DNA of 64,000 nucleotides, from the NCBI RefSeq assembly GCF_025165815.1, contig NZ_JAFFZE010000010.1, positions 62,001 to 126,000 on the forward strand. The letters are read 5' to 3'. How positions within the stretch are numbered: the first letter of the stretch is position 1; each line of letters begins with the position of its first letter. The translations under genes were made by a program, and so were the position numbers. Positions 54,491 through 61,662 of this stretch are shown here, one piece after another. Below the pieces are notes generated by a model that saw only the letters and a program-made list of their open reading frames with translations, was not told the DNA's origin and ran no database searches. This DNA comes from Actinophytocola gossypii. Lineage in GTDB: Bacteria; Actinomycetota; Actinomycetes; Mycobacteriales; Pseudonocardiaceae.

Positions 54491-55180
54491 GTGGACGGCA
54501 TCCAGGTGATCGCCTGTGACATCTTCGGCACCACTGTGGACTGGTACACGGGGGTGACCAGACAGGTCGAGGAGATCCTCCGGCTGAACGACCCCGGCGC
54601 GTTCGCGAGCGAGTGGCGGGCGATGTACCAGCCGTCGATGGCGCGGGTCCGGAACGGCGAGCGGGAGTGGGCCTACCTCGACACGTTGCACCGGGAGTCG
54701 CTGGACGAGCTGGTCGCCCGGCACGGGGTGGACGTCGGGGTGGCCGACCGGGAGCGGCTGGTGCGGGCCTGGCACCGGCTGCCTGCCTGGCCGGACTCGG
54801 TCAGCGGGCTGGCCAGGCTGAGCCTGCACTACACGCTGGCCGCGTTGTCGAACGGCGGTTTCGCGCTGCTCACGAACCTGGTCAAGTCGGCTGGCCTGCC
54901 GTTCGACTGCGTGCTGTCCGCCGAGCTGGCCCGCGCGTACAAGCCGGACGCCGCCGTCTACCGCAGGGCGGCCGAGCTGCTGGACGTGCACCCGCGCGAG
55001 GTGCTGATGGTCGCCGCGCACACCTGGGACATCGACGGCGCCAGGGCGGCGGGCATGCGTACCGCGTTCCTGGTGCGGCCCGGTGAGAAGGGGCCGCACC
55101 AGGAGGCGGACCGGAAGGCCGACGCCGACCTGACGGTGTCCAGCTTCACCGAGCTGGCCGACGTGCTCAGCCCGGCGTGA
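54491..55180 (+). CDS. HAD family hydrolase, haloacid dehalogenase type II
   Basis: This protein of about 229 aa has the HAD nucleophile motif ACDIFGTTVD, Ser in LSNGG, Lys in RAYKPDAAVY and the acidic MVAAHTWDIDGA loop, matching type II haloacid dehalogenases. The start is uncertain: GTG 54491 is used, with GTG 54506 or TTG 54464 as alternatives. It follows pnkp by 10 bp, perhaps as a third operon gene. Its end overlaps the convergent membrane protein gene by 14 bp. Confidence 0.8.
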   Translation: MDGIQVIACDIFGTTVDWYTGVTRQVEEILRLNDPGAFASEWRAMYQPSMARVRNGEREWAYLDTLHRESLDELVARHGVDVGVADRERLVRAWHRLPAWPDSVSGLARLSLHYTLAALSNGGFALLTNLVKSAGLPFDCVLSAELARAYKPDAAVYRRAAELLDVHPREVLMVAAHTWDIDGARAAGMRTAFLVRPGEKGPHQEADRKADADLTVSSFTELADVLSPA

Positions 55181-55952
55181 GCCGCCTCGGCCCGATCAGC
55201 GCGGCGACACCGGTGAGCAGGTAGCCCAGCGCGGGTCCGTAGGCGCCGATGCTGAGCGCGTCCGCGTCGGCGAAGTCCCGGATCGCGTAGACGTGCACGG
55301 CGGCGAGCCCGACGAGCACGAGGCCGGCGATCCGCCGGAACCAGACCATGGCCGTGCGCAGCATGAAGATCACCAGCACGAGCACGGCGACGCCGATGAC
55401 CAGCGCGGTCAGCTCCTGTCGCGACAGGTCGAACCCGTCCCCGCCGACGATCTGGAGCAGGCCGTACTTCAGCACGAGGTACCCGACGCCGACGAGCGCG
55501 AGCCCGGCCCAGACGAACTTCATCGCCACCGACTCGAGCACCGAGACGAGTGCGAGCAGGATGCCGAGGGCGGCGAGCGGGTAGGTGAACAGCACGACGT
55601 ACCAACCGCCGAAGCCGCCGGTGCCGTGGTCGGTGAGCAGGTCCCACAGCCGGGGCAGGGACAGCGACTCGCCGGTGGCCGCGGCCGAGGACAGCCAGGG
55701 CAGCACGAGCAGGCTCAGCGCCTGCACGACGAGTCCGAGCAGGGTGAGGATCAGCCCGAGCCCGGGGAGCCGGAGCCGGAACCCGTCACCGTCGTCGTAG
55801 GACGGTCGCTCCGGCGGCGGCGCGGGTCTGCGTGGCGGCGGCTGCCGGTAGGGGTCCTGCTGGTACGGCTGGTGTGGTGGGTACGGCTGCTGGGGCGGCC
55901 GGCCGTAGGGCTGCCGCCCTGGATCGCCCTGGTAGGGCCCGGGTCGGGACAT
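55167..55952 (-). CDS. Multi-pass membrane protein with Pro-rich N-terminus
   Basis: This 261-aa protein starts at ATG 55952. The first 65 residues are a Pro/Gln/Tyr-rich cytoplasmic tail (GRPPQQPYPPHQPYQQ), followed by about six hydrophobic helices (LGLILTLLGLVVQALSLLVL, LTALVIGVAVLVLVIFML and others). No family is recognised. It diverges from another small membrane protein with a similar MSRP-type Pro-rich start. Confidence 0.7.
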   Translation of the reverse strand: MSRPGPYQGDPGRQPYGRPPQQPYPPHQPYQQDPYRQPPPRRPAPPPERPSYDDGDGFRLRLPGLGLILTLLGLVVQALSLLVLPWLSSAAATGESLSLPRLWDLLTDHGTGGFGGWYVVLFTYPLAALGILLALVSVLESVAMKFVWAGLALVGVGYLVLKYGLLQIVGGDGFDLSRQELTALVIGVAVLVLVIFMLRTAMVWFRRIAGLVLVGLAAVHVYAIRDFADADALSIGAYGPALGYLLTGVAALIGPRRLTPG

Positions 55953-56053
55953 GCGGGCACGGTACCGGCCGGACCCGGGACGGAACAGCCGCACACCCGC
56001 GCTACCGAGAAGTTGCGAATCCGCACGATGCTGAGCCCCTGAGCCCCACACCG

Positions 56054-56617
56054 ATGTCCAGGCCCCACCCCGGTCCGCCCTACCCGCAGGCCGGCCCCGC
56101 CGACGGCGCACCGGTACCCGCCGGCTCCGCCGCCGGCCACGGCCCGCCGGTGCAGCCGGAGCCGACCGGCCCGGGGACCGTGCCGACGCAGCTCAGGTGG
56201 GCCGGTGGTTTGCTGCTGCTCAACCTGGTGCTGTCGATCTCGGTGACCGTGGTGTCGTTCCTCAACCGCGACGACATGGTGGCGATGATGGTGTCGGCGT
56301 CCGGCGGAAGCATGGACGACGCGGGCGCCGAGACCTTCGCCGAGCGCATGCTGCTGCTGCGCGCCGGCGGCAACCTCCTGGTCGCGGTGACCTACGGCTT
56401 CCTGATGTGGGGTGCGTGGCAGGGCAAGCGCTGGGCGTGGCGCCGCCTCCTGTGGCTCGCCTTCGCCGGCGCGATCGCGATCGGCTACCTGCTCACCCAG
56501 CCGTACACCCCGGTGCTGAAGGTGCAGCAGGGCGTGCAGATCGGAGTGCTGCTGGCACTGGGCGCGGTGCTGCTGCACCCGGCCGTCCGCGCGCACTGCG
56601 CGAAGTGCCGCCGCTAG
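56054..56617 (+). CDS. Small membrane protein with Pro-rich N-terminus
   Basis: This protein of 187 aa starts at ATG 56054 (MSRPHPGPPYPQAG), with a Pro/Gly-rich tail of about 48 residues and four hydrophobic helices (WAGGLLLLNLVLSISVTVVSFL and others). It ends in CAKCRR. Function is unknown. The shared MSRP start and head-to-head position suggest it is related in role to the neighbouring membrane protein. Confidence 0.65.
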   Translation: MSRPHPGPPYPQAGPADGAPVPAGSAAGHGPPVQPEPTGPGTVPTQLRWAGGLLLLNLVLSISVTVVSFLNRDDMVAMMVSASGGSMDDAGAETFAERMLLLRAGGNLLVAVTYGFLMWGAWQGKRWAWRRLLWLAFAGAIAIGYLLTQPYTPVLKVQQGVQIGVLLALGAVLLHPAVRAHCAKCRR

Positions 56618-56662
56618 CCTGTTCGACCGCTCCACGATGCCACGCGGTGTATGTTGTGGTGT

Positions 56663-56920
56663 ATGAAGCGGACGAACATCTACCTTGACGAGGCGCAGGC
56701 CGAACTGCTCGATCGCCTCGCCCGCGTCGAGGGGGTCTCCCGCGCCGAGATGATCCGCAGGCTGCTCGATCGCTCGCTGCGCGGCGAGGTGGACGATGTC
56801 GCCGTCGGGCTCGCCGCCATCGACGAGTCGTTCGGGGTGCTCGCCGACAACGACTGGTCGGAGCGACGTGCCGGCGGTCGGGAAGCACACCTCGCCGACA
56901 TGTGGGCGATCGGCTCGTAG
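56663..56920 (+). CDS. vapB: VapB-type antitoxin, ribbon-helix-helix
   Basis: This protein of 85 aa begins MKRTNIYLDEAQAELLDRLA, the beta-strand and first helix of a ribbon-helix-helix DNA-binding domain, completed by SRAEMIRRLLDRSL. The acidic C-terminal tail would wrap the toxin. It ends two bases before the VapC start; such pairs are autoregulated by the complex. Confidence 0.85.
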   Translation: MKRTNIYLDEAQAELLDRLARVEGVSRAEMIRRLLDRSLRGEVDDVAVGLAAIDESFGVLADNDWSERRAGGREAHLADMWAIGS

Positions 56921-56922
56921 CC

Positions 56923-57303
56923 GTGTACCTGGTCGACTCCGACATCCTGATCGCCCACCTGCGCGGCATCGAAGCGGCAAGGGAATGGCTGCGAACGGCA
57001 CGGGGAACCGGCCCACTCGCCGTCAGTGCCGTGTCCGTCACCGAGATCACCGGCGACATGCGCTCGGCCGAACGGCGCGAGGTCTGGCAGCTGCTCGGCT
57101 CGTTCCGGGTCGAACCGGTCACCGCGCCGGCGGCTGGCAGAGCCGGCGAGTTCATGCGGAAGTACCGCCGTAGTCACACCGGAATCGGCATCGCCGACTA
57201 CCTCATCGCCGGCACCGCGGATGTCCGTGGTCTTCGGCTCGCGACCCTCAACGCCCGCCACTTCCCGATGTTCGACGACCTCACGGCACCGTTCACCCTG
57301 TGA
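56923..57303 (+). CDS. vapC: VapC-type PIN-domain ribonuclease toxin
   Basis: This protein of 126 aa starts at GTG 56923. PIN acidic residues are present: Asp in YLVDSDILIAHL, Glu in SVTEITGDM and Asp in GIGIADYLIAGTA. VapC toxins cut tRNA or rRNA when freed from VapB. Its end overlaps the convergent hydrolase gene by 11 bp. Confidence 0.88.
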   Translation: MYLVDSDILIAHLRGIEAAREWLRTARGTGPLAVSAVSVTEITGDMRSAERREVWQLLGSFRVEPVTAPAAGRAGEFMRKYRRSHTGIGIADYLIAGTADVRGLRLATLNARHFPMFDDLTAPFTL

Positions 57304-58156
57304 CGGACCGGGATCTCCCGTCCGCGCTGGTCGGCACGGATTCGGCCCAGAACTCCCGGAGCAGGTCGGCGAACTCGTCGGCGCGTTCGATCTGGGGCAT
57401 GTGGCCGGTGTTCTCGAACAGGTGGGTGCGCGCGTGCGGCAGCAGCGTCCGCGCGGCCTCCAGGTGCGCGGCCGGCAGGATCAGGTCGTGCGAACCCCAG
57501 ACCACCAGCGTCGGCGCGGCCGCGGCGGCGGTCGCGGTGAGGACGGCGTCGCGCCAGGGTTGGCTGATGCCGCGGATGGTGCCGAGGGAACGGCACAGTT
57601 CCAGCAACACGCGGGCGCCGTGCGGGCGGCCGGCCAGGCGGAACGAGCGCTCCACCCGGTCGTCGGTGACGAAACGGGCGTCGCGGAACAGGGCGCGTTC
57701 GGTGCGGCGGGCGGCGGCGCGGGACGGGCGCAGCAGCAGCCGACCGAGCGGGCGCACGGCGAGGATCCGCAGCGCCGCGGTCACCTCCTGGCCGAAGCCG
57801 GCGCTGTTCGCCAGCACCAGGGTGCGCACCCGCGACGGGTACCGGAGCGCGAGCAGCATGGCCACCGCGCCGCCGAGGGAGTTGCCGACGACGTGCACGG
57901 GACGGGTCTCCCCCACCGCGTCGAGGAACTCGCGGGTGAACTCGGCCAGCGGCGGCAGGGTCGCCCGGCCGGGCAGCGGGTCCGACTCGCCGAATCCGGC
58001 CAGGTCAACGCTGTACACGCGGTGACCGTCGAGCAGGTCGTGCTGCTCGGTCCAGTCGTCGAGGCTGCGGGCGATGCCGTGCAACAGCAGTACCGGATCG
58101 CCGTCGCCGGTGACCCGGTACCGCACGTTCCGGCCGCCGAGCCGCAGGTGACTCAT
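57293..58156 (-). CDS. Alpha/beta-fold hydrolase
   Basis: This 287-aa protein has the alpha/beta hydrolase features LLLHGIARS (oxyanion HG), the nucleophile elbow GNSLGG, an acid in VVWGSHDLI and catalytic His in NTGHMPQIE. The ATG overlaps the EthA-like stop by 4 bp (ATGA). A Baeyer-Villiger monooxygenase makes esters; this coupled hydrolase could cleave them, giving a two-step ketone degradation route. Confidence 0.88.
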   Translation of the reverse strand: MSHLRLGGRNVRYRVTGDGDPVLLLHGIARSLDDWTEQHDLLDGHRVYSVDLAGFGESDPLPGRATLPPLAEFTREFLDAVGETRPVHVVGNSLGGAVAMLLALRYPSRVRTLVLANSAGFGQEVTAALRILAVRPLGRLLLRPSRAAARRTERALFRDARFVTDDRVERSFRLAGRPHGARVLLELCRSLGTIRGISQPWRDAVLTATAAAAAPTLVVWGSHDLILPAAHLEAARTLLPHARTHLFENTGHMPQIERADEFADLLREFWAESVPTSADGRSRSVTG

Positions 58157-59619
58157 GCGTGGCTCCCGACGGCGGCGGGCACCCGGTCGAACGCCATGTC
58201 GTCGTCGACCGGGCCGTGGCGCATCAGCAGCACGTCCCTCGGGTAGTTCTGGTGCAGGCGCCACGGCGTGGCGGTCCCCTGCTTGGGCAGCGTGTCGATG
58301 CTGCGCAGCACGTACCCGGACTGGAGGTCGACCAGCGGCACGGTCGCGGCCGTTCCCGGTGGCGGTTCGGGGGTCGCGCTGTGCAGGCCGTGGGCGCGCA
58401 GGTGGTTGAGCAGCCGGCAGACGTACTGGGCGACCAGGTCGGCCTTGAGTGTCCAGGACGCGTTCGTGTACCCGATGGTGAGCGCGAAGTTCGGCACGCC
58501 GGAGAGCATCATCCCCTTGTACGCCAACGTCTTCCCGAGTTCGACCGGCTCGCCGTCGACGGTCAGCGACATGCCGCCGATGGGCAGCAGGTTCAGCCCG
58601 GTCGCGGTCACCACGATGTCGGCCGGCAGCTCGTCGCCCGACTCGAGCGTGATGCCGTCCGCGGTGAACCCGGCGATCCGGTCGGTGGCGATCGACGCGC
58701 GGCCGGACCGCAGCGCGGCGAACAGGTCACCGTCGGGGACGAAGCACATGCGCTGGTCCCACGGGTCGTAGCGGGGCGCGAAGTGGGTGTCGACCTCGTA
58801 GCCGGCCGGCAGCAGCCTCATCGCGCCCTTGCGCAGCAACGACCTCATCAGCTTCGGCGCGCGGCGGCTGAGCTGGAACGCGAGCTGCTGGGAGAGCACG
58901 TTCTTCCACCGCAGCATCGGGTAGAGCAACCGGGTCGGCAGCTTGCCGTGCAGCAGGTTCGCGAGCGGGTCCACTCCCGGCAGCGCCAGCACGTAGCTCG
59001 GTGAGCGCTGCAGCATGGTGACGTGCGCGGCGGTCTCGGCCATCGAGGGCACCAGGGTCACCGCGGTCGCGCCGCTGCCGATCACCACGACCCGCTTGCC
59101 GGCGTAGTCGAGGTCCTCCGGCCAGTGCTGCGGGTGCACGACCGGCCCGGCGAAGTCCGCCACGCCGGGCAGGTCGGGGGTGTAGCCCTGGTCGTAGCGG
59201 TAGTAGCCGGAGCAGACGAACAGGAACGAGCAGGTGAGCGTGACGTCGACGCCGTCGTGTCGCGCGTGGACGGTCCACCGGCGGTCCGATGTGGACCATT
59301 CGGCACCGATCACCTCGTGCCGGAAGCGGATCTGCTCGTCGACACGGTACTCGCGGGCGGTCTCCCGCACGTACTCGCGGATCGACGGGCCGTCGGCCAT
59401 CGCCCGGGACTTCGTCCACGGGCGGAACGAGTAGCCGAGGGTGAACATGTCCGAGTCCGACCGCACGCCCGGGTAGCGGAACAGATCCCAGGTGCCGCCG
59501 ATGGCGTCCCTGGCCTCCAGGATCGCCACGCTCCGGTCGGGACACTCCCGCCGCAGGTGACAGGCGGCGCCGATGCCGGACAGACCGGCGCCCACGATCA
59601 GCACATCGACGTGATCCAT
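58153..59619 (-). CDS. ethA: EthA-like flavin monooxygenase (Baeyer-Villiger type)
   Basis: This 488-aa enzyme has two dinucleotide folds (VLIVGAGLSGIGAACHL and VVVIGSGATAVTLVP) flanking the BVMO fingerprint FAGPVVHPQHWPED, and GGTWDLFRYPGVRSDSDM near the N-terminus. ATG 59619 has GGGA nearby. It is very close to mycobacterial EthA, which oxidises ketones and activates ethionamide. It is under the divergent EthR-like repressor. The physiological substrate is unknown. Confidence 0.9.
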   Translation of the reverse strand: MDHVDVLIVGAGLSGIGAACHLRRECPDRSVAILEARDAIGGTWDLFRYPGVRSDSDMFTLGYSFRPWTKSRAMADGPSIREYVRETAREYRVDEQIRFRHEVIGAEWSTSDRRWTVHARHDGVDVTLTCSFLFVCSGYYRYDQGYTPDLPGVADFAGPVVHPQHWPEDLDYAGKRVVVIGSGATAVTLVPSMAETAAHVTMLQRSPSYVLALPGVDPLANLLHGKLPTRLLYPMLRWKNVLSQQLAFQLSRRAPKLMRSLLRKGAMRLLPAGYEVDTHFAPRYDPWDQRMCFVPDGDLFAALRSGRASIATDRIAGFTADGITLESGDELPADIVVTATGLNLLPIGGMSLTVDGEPVELGKTLAYKGMMLSGVPNFALTIGYTNASWTLKADLVAQYVCRLLNHLRAHGLHSATPEPPPGTAATVPLVDLQSGYVLRSIDTLPKQGTATPWRLHQNYPRDVLLMRHGPVDDDMAFDRVPAAVGSHA

Positions 59620-59658
59620 CTCAGTCCCATCCACGAGCCGGCCCTTCCGGTCACGGTA

Positions 59659-59693
59659 TCGACACAGTGTCGAGTCGGTCAACACAGTGTCGA
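59659..59693. promoter_or_regulatory. Tandem EthR-type operator
   Basis: TCGACACAGTGTCGA (59659-59673) is a perfect 15-bp palindrome. TCAACACAGTGTCGA (59679-59693) is the same with one change. Centres are 20 bp apart, about two helical turns, between divergent ethA and ethR starts. This fits cooperative binding of the EthR-like TetR protein. Confidence 0.82.
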
Positions 59694-59713
59694 ACGGGGT
59701 GTAGCGTGAGCGC

Positions 59714-60382
59714 ATGGCCTCCGCTCCCGCCCGGTCCGTTCGCGGCCGCCGCGCGTCCCGGCCGTCCGGCGACGACCGCGAGGGCGCGATCCTGGCCACC
59801 GCGGAACGCCTGCTCGGCGAGCGCGCGCTGCGGGCGATCTCCATCGACGACCTGGCCAGAGGGGCCGGGATCTCGCGGCCGACGTTCTACTTCTACTTCC
59901 CGTCCAAGGACGCGGTGCTGCTCGCGCTGCTGGACCGCGTGGTGCGGGAGGCCGACGAGGCGCTGGCGGCGGTGCCGGACACGCTGGCCGCCGACCCGTC
60001 GCGGTTCTGGCGGGAGTGCATCGCCACCTACCACCGGACGTTCGGCGCGCACGCCGCGGTGACACTGGCCTGCGCGGAGGTACGGCTGAGCAACGCCGAG
60101 GTGGGCGCGCTGTGGTCGCGGGTGATGGAGTCGTGGACCCAGGCCGTCACCGCCGCGGTCGAGGGTGAGCGGGAGCGCGGTACGGCGCCGGCCGGGCTGC
60201 CCGCGCGGGACCTGGCGATCGCGCTGGTCTCGATGAACGAGCGGGTGCTGTACTCGTCGTTCGCCCACGACGTGCCGACCGTCGACGAACGCGACGTGGT
60301 CGACGTCCTGCACACGGTCTGGCTGAACGCGATCTACCAGACCACGACGCCCCCTACCGGCTCGTCACGTCCTGACCGGTGA
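59714..60382 (+). CDS. ethR: EthR-like TetR family repressor
   Basis: This 222-aa TetR protein has HTH DDLARGAGISRPTFYFYFPSK, split as DDLARGAGIS and RPTFYFYFPSK, nearly identical to mycobacterial EthR. The C-terminal ligand domain is also EthR-like (SMNERVLYSSFAHDVPTV). It represses the divergent ethA through the paired operator, relieved by a small hydrophobic ligand. Its 3' end overlaps the convergent HesB-like gene by 29 bp. Confidence 0.92.
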   Translation: MASAPARSVRGRRASRPSGDDREGAILATAERLLGERALRAISIDDLARGAGISRPTFYFYFPSKDAVLLALLDRVVREADEALAAVPDTLAADPSRFWRECIATYHRTFGAHAAVTLACAEVRLSNAEVGALWSRVMESWTQAVTAAVEGERERGTAPAGLPARDLAIALVSMNERVLYSSFAHDVPTVDERDVVDVLHTVWLNAIYQTTTPPTGSSRPDR

Positions 60383-60641
60383 GCCGGAACCTGGCCTCGC
60401 CCTCCACGGTGTCGTCGGCGTCCAGGGTGCGGTCGTCGACCAGCTCCGCGGTCAGCGAGTCCAGTACGACCCTGGCGCCGGTCGTCTCCTCGGTCACCAC
60501 CAGGTCGGTCTCGTCCGGGATCGCGGCCGGCGAGGTCGTCACACCGCCGCCGTCGGTCGCCTCGAGACGCAACCCGCCACCGCCCTCGTGCTCGGCCAGG
60601 CGCTTGATGGCCAGGCCCGCCTCCGGCGTGATCCGCAGCAC
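60354..60641 (-). CDS. HesB/IscA-like protein lacking cysteines
   Basis: This 95-aa protein has the IscA-type fold pattern (LRITPEAGLAIKRL, GLRLEATDGG, ARVVLDSLTAEL) but no Cys at all, so it cannot bind an iron-sulfur cluster in the usual way. The GTG start has GGGAGG six bases upstream. Such Cys-less homologues are found in actinobacteria with unknown roles. Confidence 0.7.
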   Translation of the reverse strand: MLRITPEAGLAIKRLAEHEGGGGLRLEATDGGGVTTSPAAIPDETDLVVTEETTGARVVLDSLTAELVDDRTLDADDTVEGEARFRLTGQDVTSR

Positions 60642-60707
60642 GGCCTACCTCCCATCTCGTCGGAACCCGTGACTACCCGCGCCACCGGACGCCCAATCGT
60701 GGTACGG

Positions 60708-61652
60708 CTAGGCGAGCGCGCCGCGCAGGGCCCGGTAGAGCAGTCCGGCGTCGCCGAGGCGGTGCCGGAGCTGGCGTTCCAGGCCACCGATCGGGACGAG
60801 GTTCTGCGGGGCGCGTGGGTCCTTGTGCGGGGAGCTGGCCAGGGTCGGCAGCACCCGGGCGGTCACGTCCGCGAGCGCTCGCGCGTCCTCGGTCGGCAGG
60901 TCGGCGGCGCATTCGAGGCGGACGACGGCCGACCAGGGCGCCCTGGTCGCGCCGGGCAGGCGCAGGTACCAGGAGGTCCGCTCCCACGAGGTGCCCATGC
61001 CGAACACCGGACTGCGCTGCCCCGGTTCCAGCGCCGCCACCACCGCGGCCTGCTCCGGCTGGAGGTAGGACTTCTGGTGGGTCTTGACGTAGCCGACCGT
61101 CCTGGCCAGGTGCGTGCGCCCGCGCAGTGGCCCGTCGACCACCAGCAGGTCGTCCTCGACGTTCGAGTCCCGGCGCCACGCGGTCGCCAGTTCGACCTCC
61201 AGCGCGGCCAGCCTGGCCTGCACGCCGAGCGTCAGCTTGTCCAGGCCGCCCGGGGTGTGGCGGAAGGTGTAGGTCGCGTGCCGGGTCTTGATGTCCTCGC
61301 CGGTCTCGGCGTACAGGCCGCGGTCGACGGCGACGTCGAGGATCCGGGCGGAGCTGTCGCAGCACACCAGGCCGGCGGCCAGGGAGGCGACCACGCCCGG
61401 CTGCGGCTCCGGTTCGTCCGCGTGCACCCACACCCGCGCGTCGATCCGGCGCACCCCGTCCAGGAACAGCACCGAGCCGGGCAGCGGACCACCCCCGGGC
61501 GTGACCGGACGCCACTCGGACGCCGGTAGCTCCAGGTCGAGCTCCAGCGTCGCCGACGACTCCCGCCCGTCCAGCTCGTCGCCCCGGGCGACCCCGTACC
61601 CGGGGTCCCACGGGTCGACCGTGTACGACGGCGGTGAGAGCAATCCCGTCAT
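60708..61652 (-). CDS. NurA-like nuclease-domain protein
   Basis: This 314-aa protein has features of the NurA fold: an early acidic motif LFLDGVRRIDARVWV, a second LLVVDGPLRG, and GYVKTHQKSYL. NurA is a 5'-3' nuclease for DNA end resection. It begins 10 bp after the SMC ATPase gene, a context that supports DNA-end processing. The match rests on a few motifs, so this could be another RNase H-like nuclease. Confidence 0.55.
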   Translation of the reverse strand: MTGLLSPPSYTVDPWDPGYGVARGDELDGRESSATLELDLELPASEWRPVTPGGGPLPGSVLFLDGVRRIDARVWVHADEPEPQPGVVASLAAGLVCCDSSARILDVAVDRGLYAETGEDIKTRHATYTFRHTPGGLDKLTLGVQARLAALEVELATAWRRDSNVEDDLLVVDGPLRGRTHLARTVGYVKTHQKSYLQPEQAAVVAALEPGQRSPVFGMGTSWERTSWYLRLPGATRAPWSAVVRLECAADLPTEDARALADVTARVLPTLASSPHKDPRAPQNLVPIGGLERQLRHRLGDAGLLYRALRGALA

Positions 61653-61662
61653 AGGCCCACGA

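Noticed and set aside
51964-54549. Long open frame antisense to pnkp
   Set aside because: It mirrors the codon bias of pnkp and has no recognisable motif.
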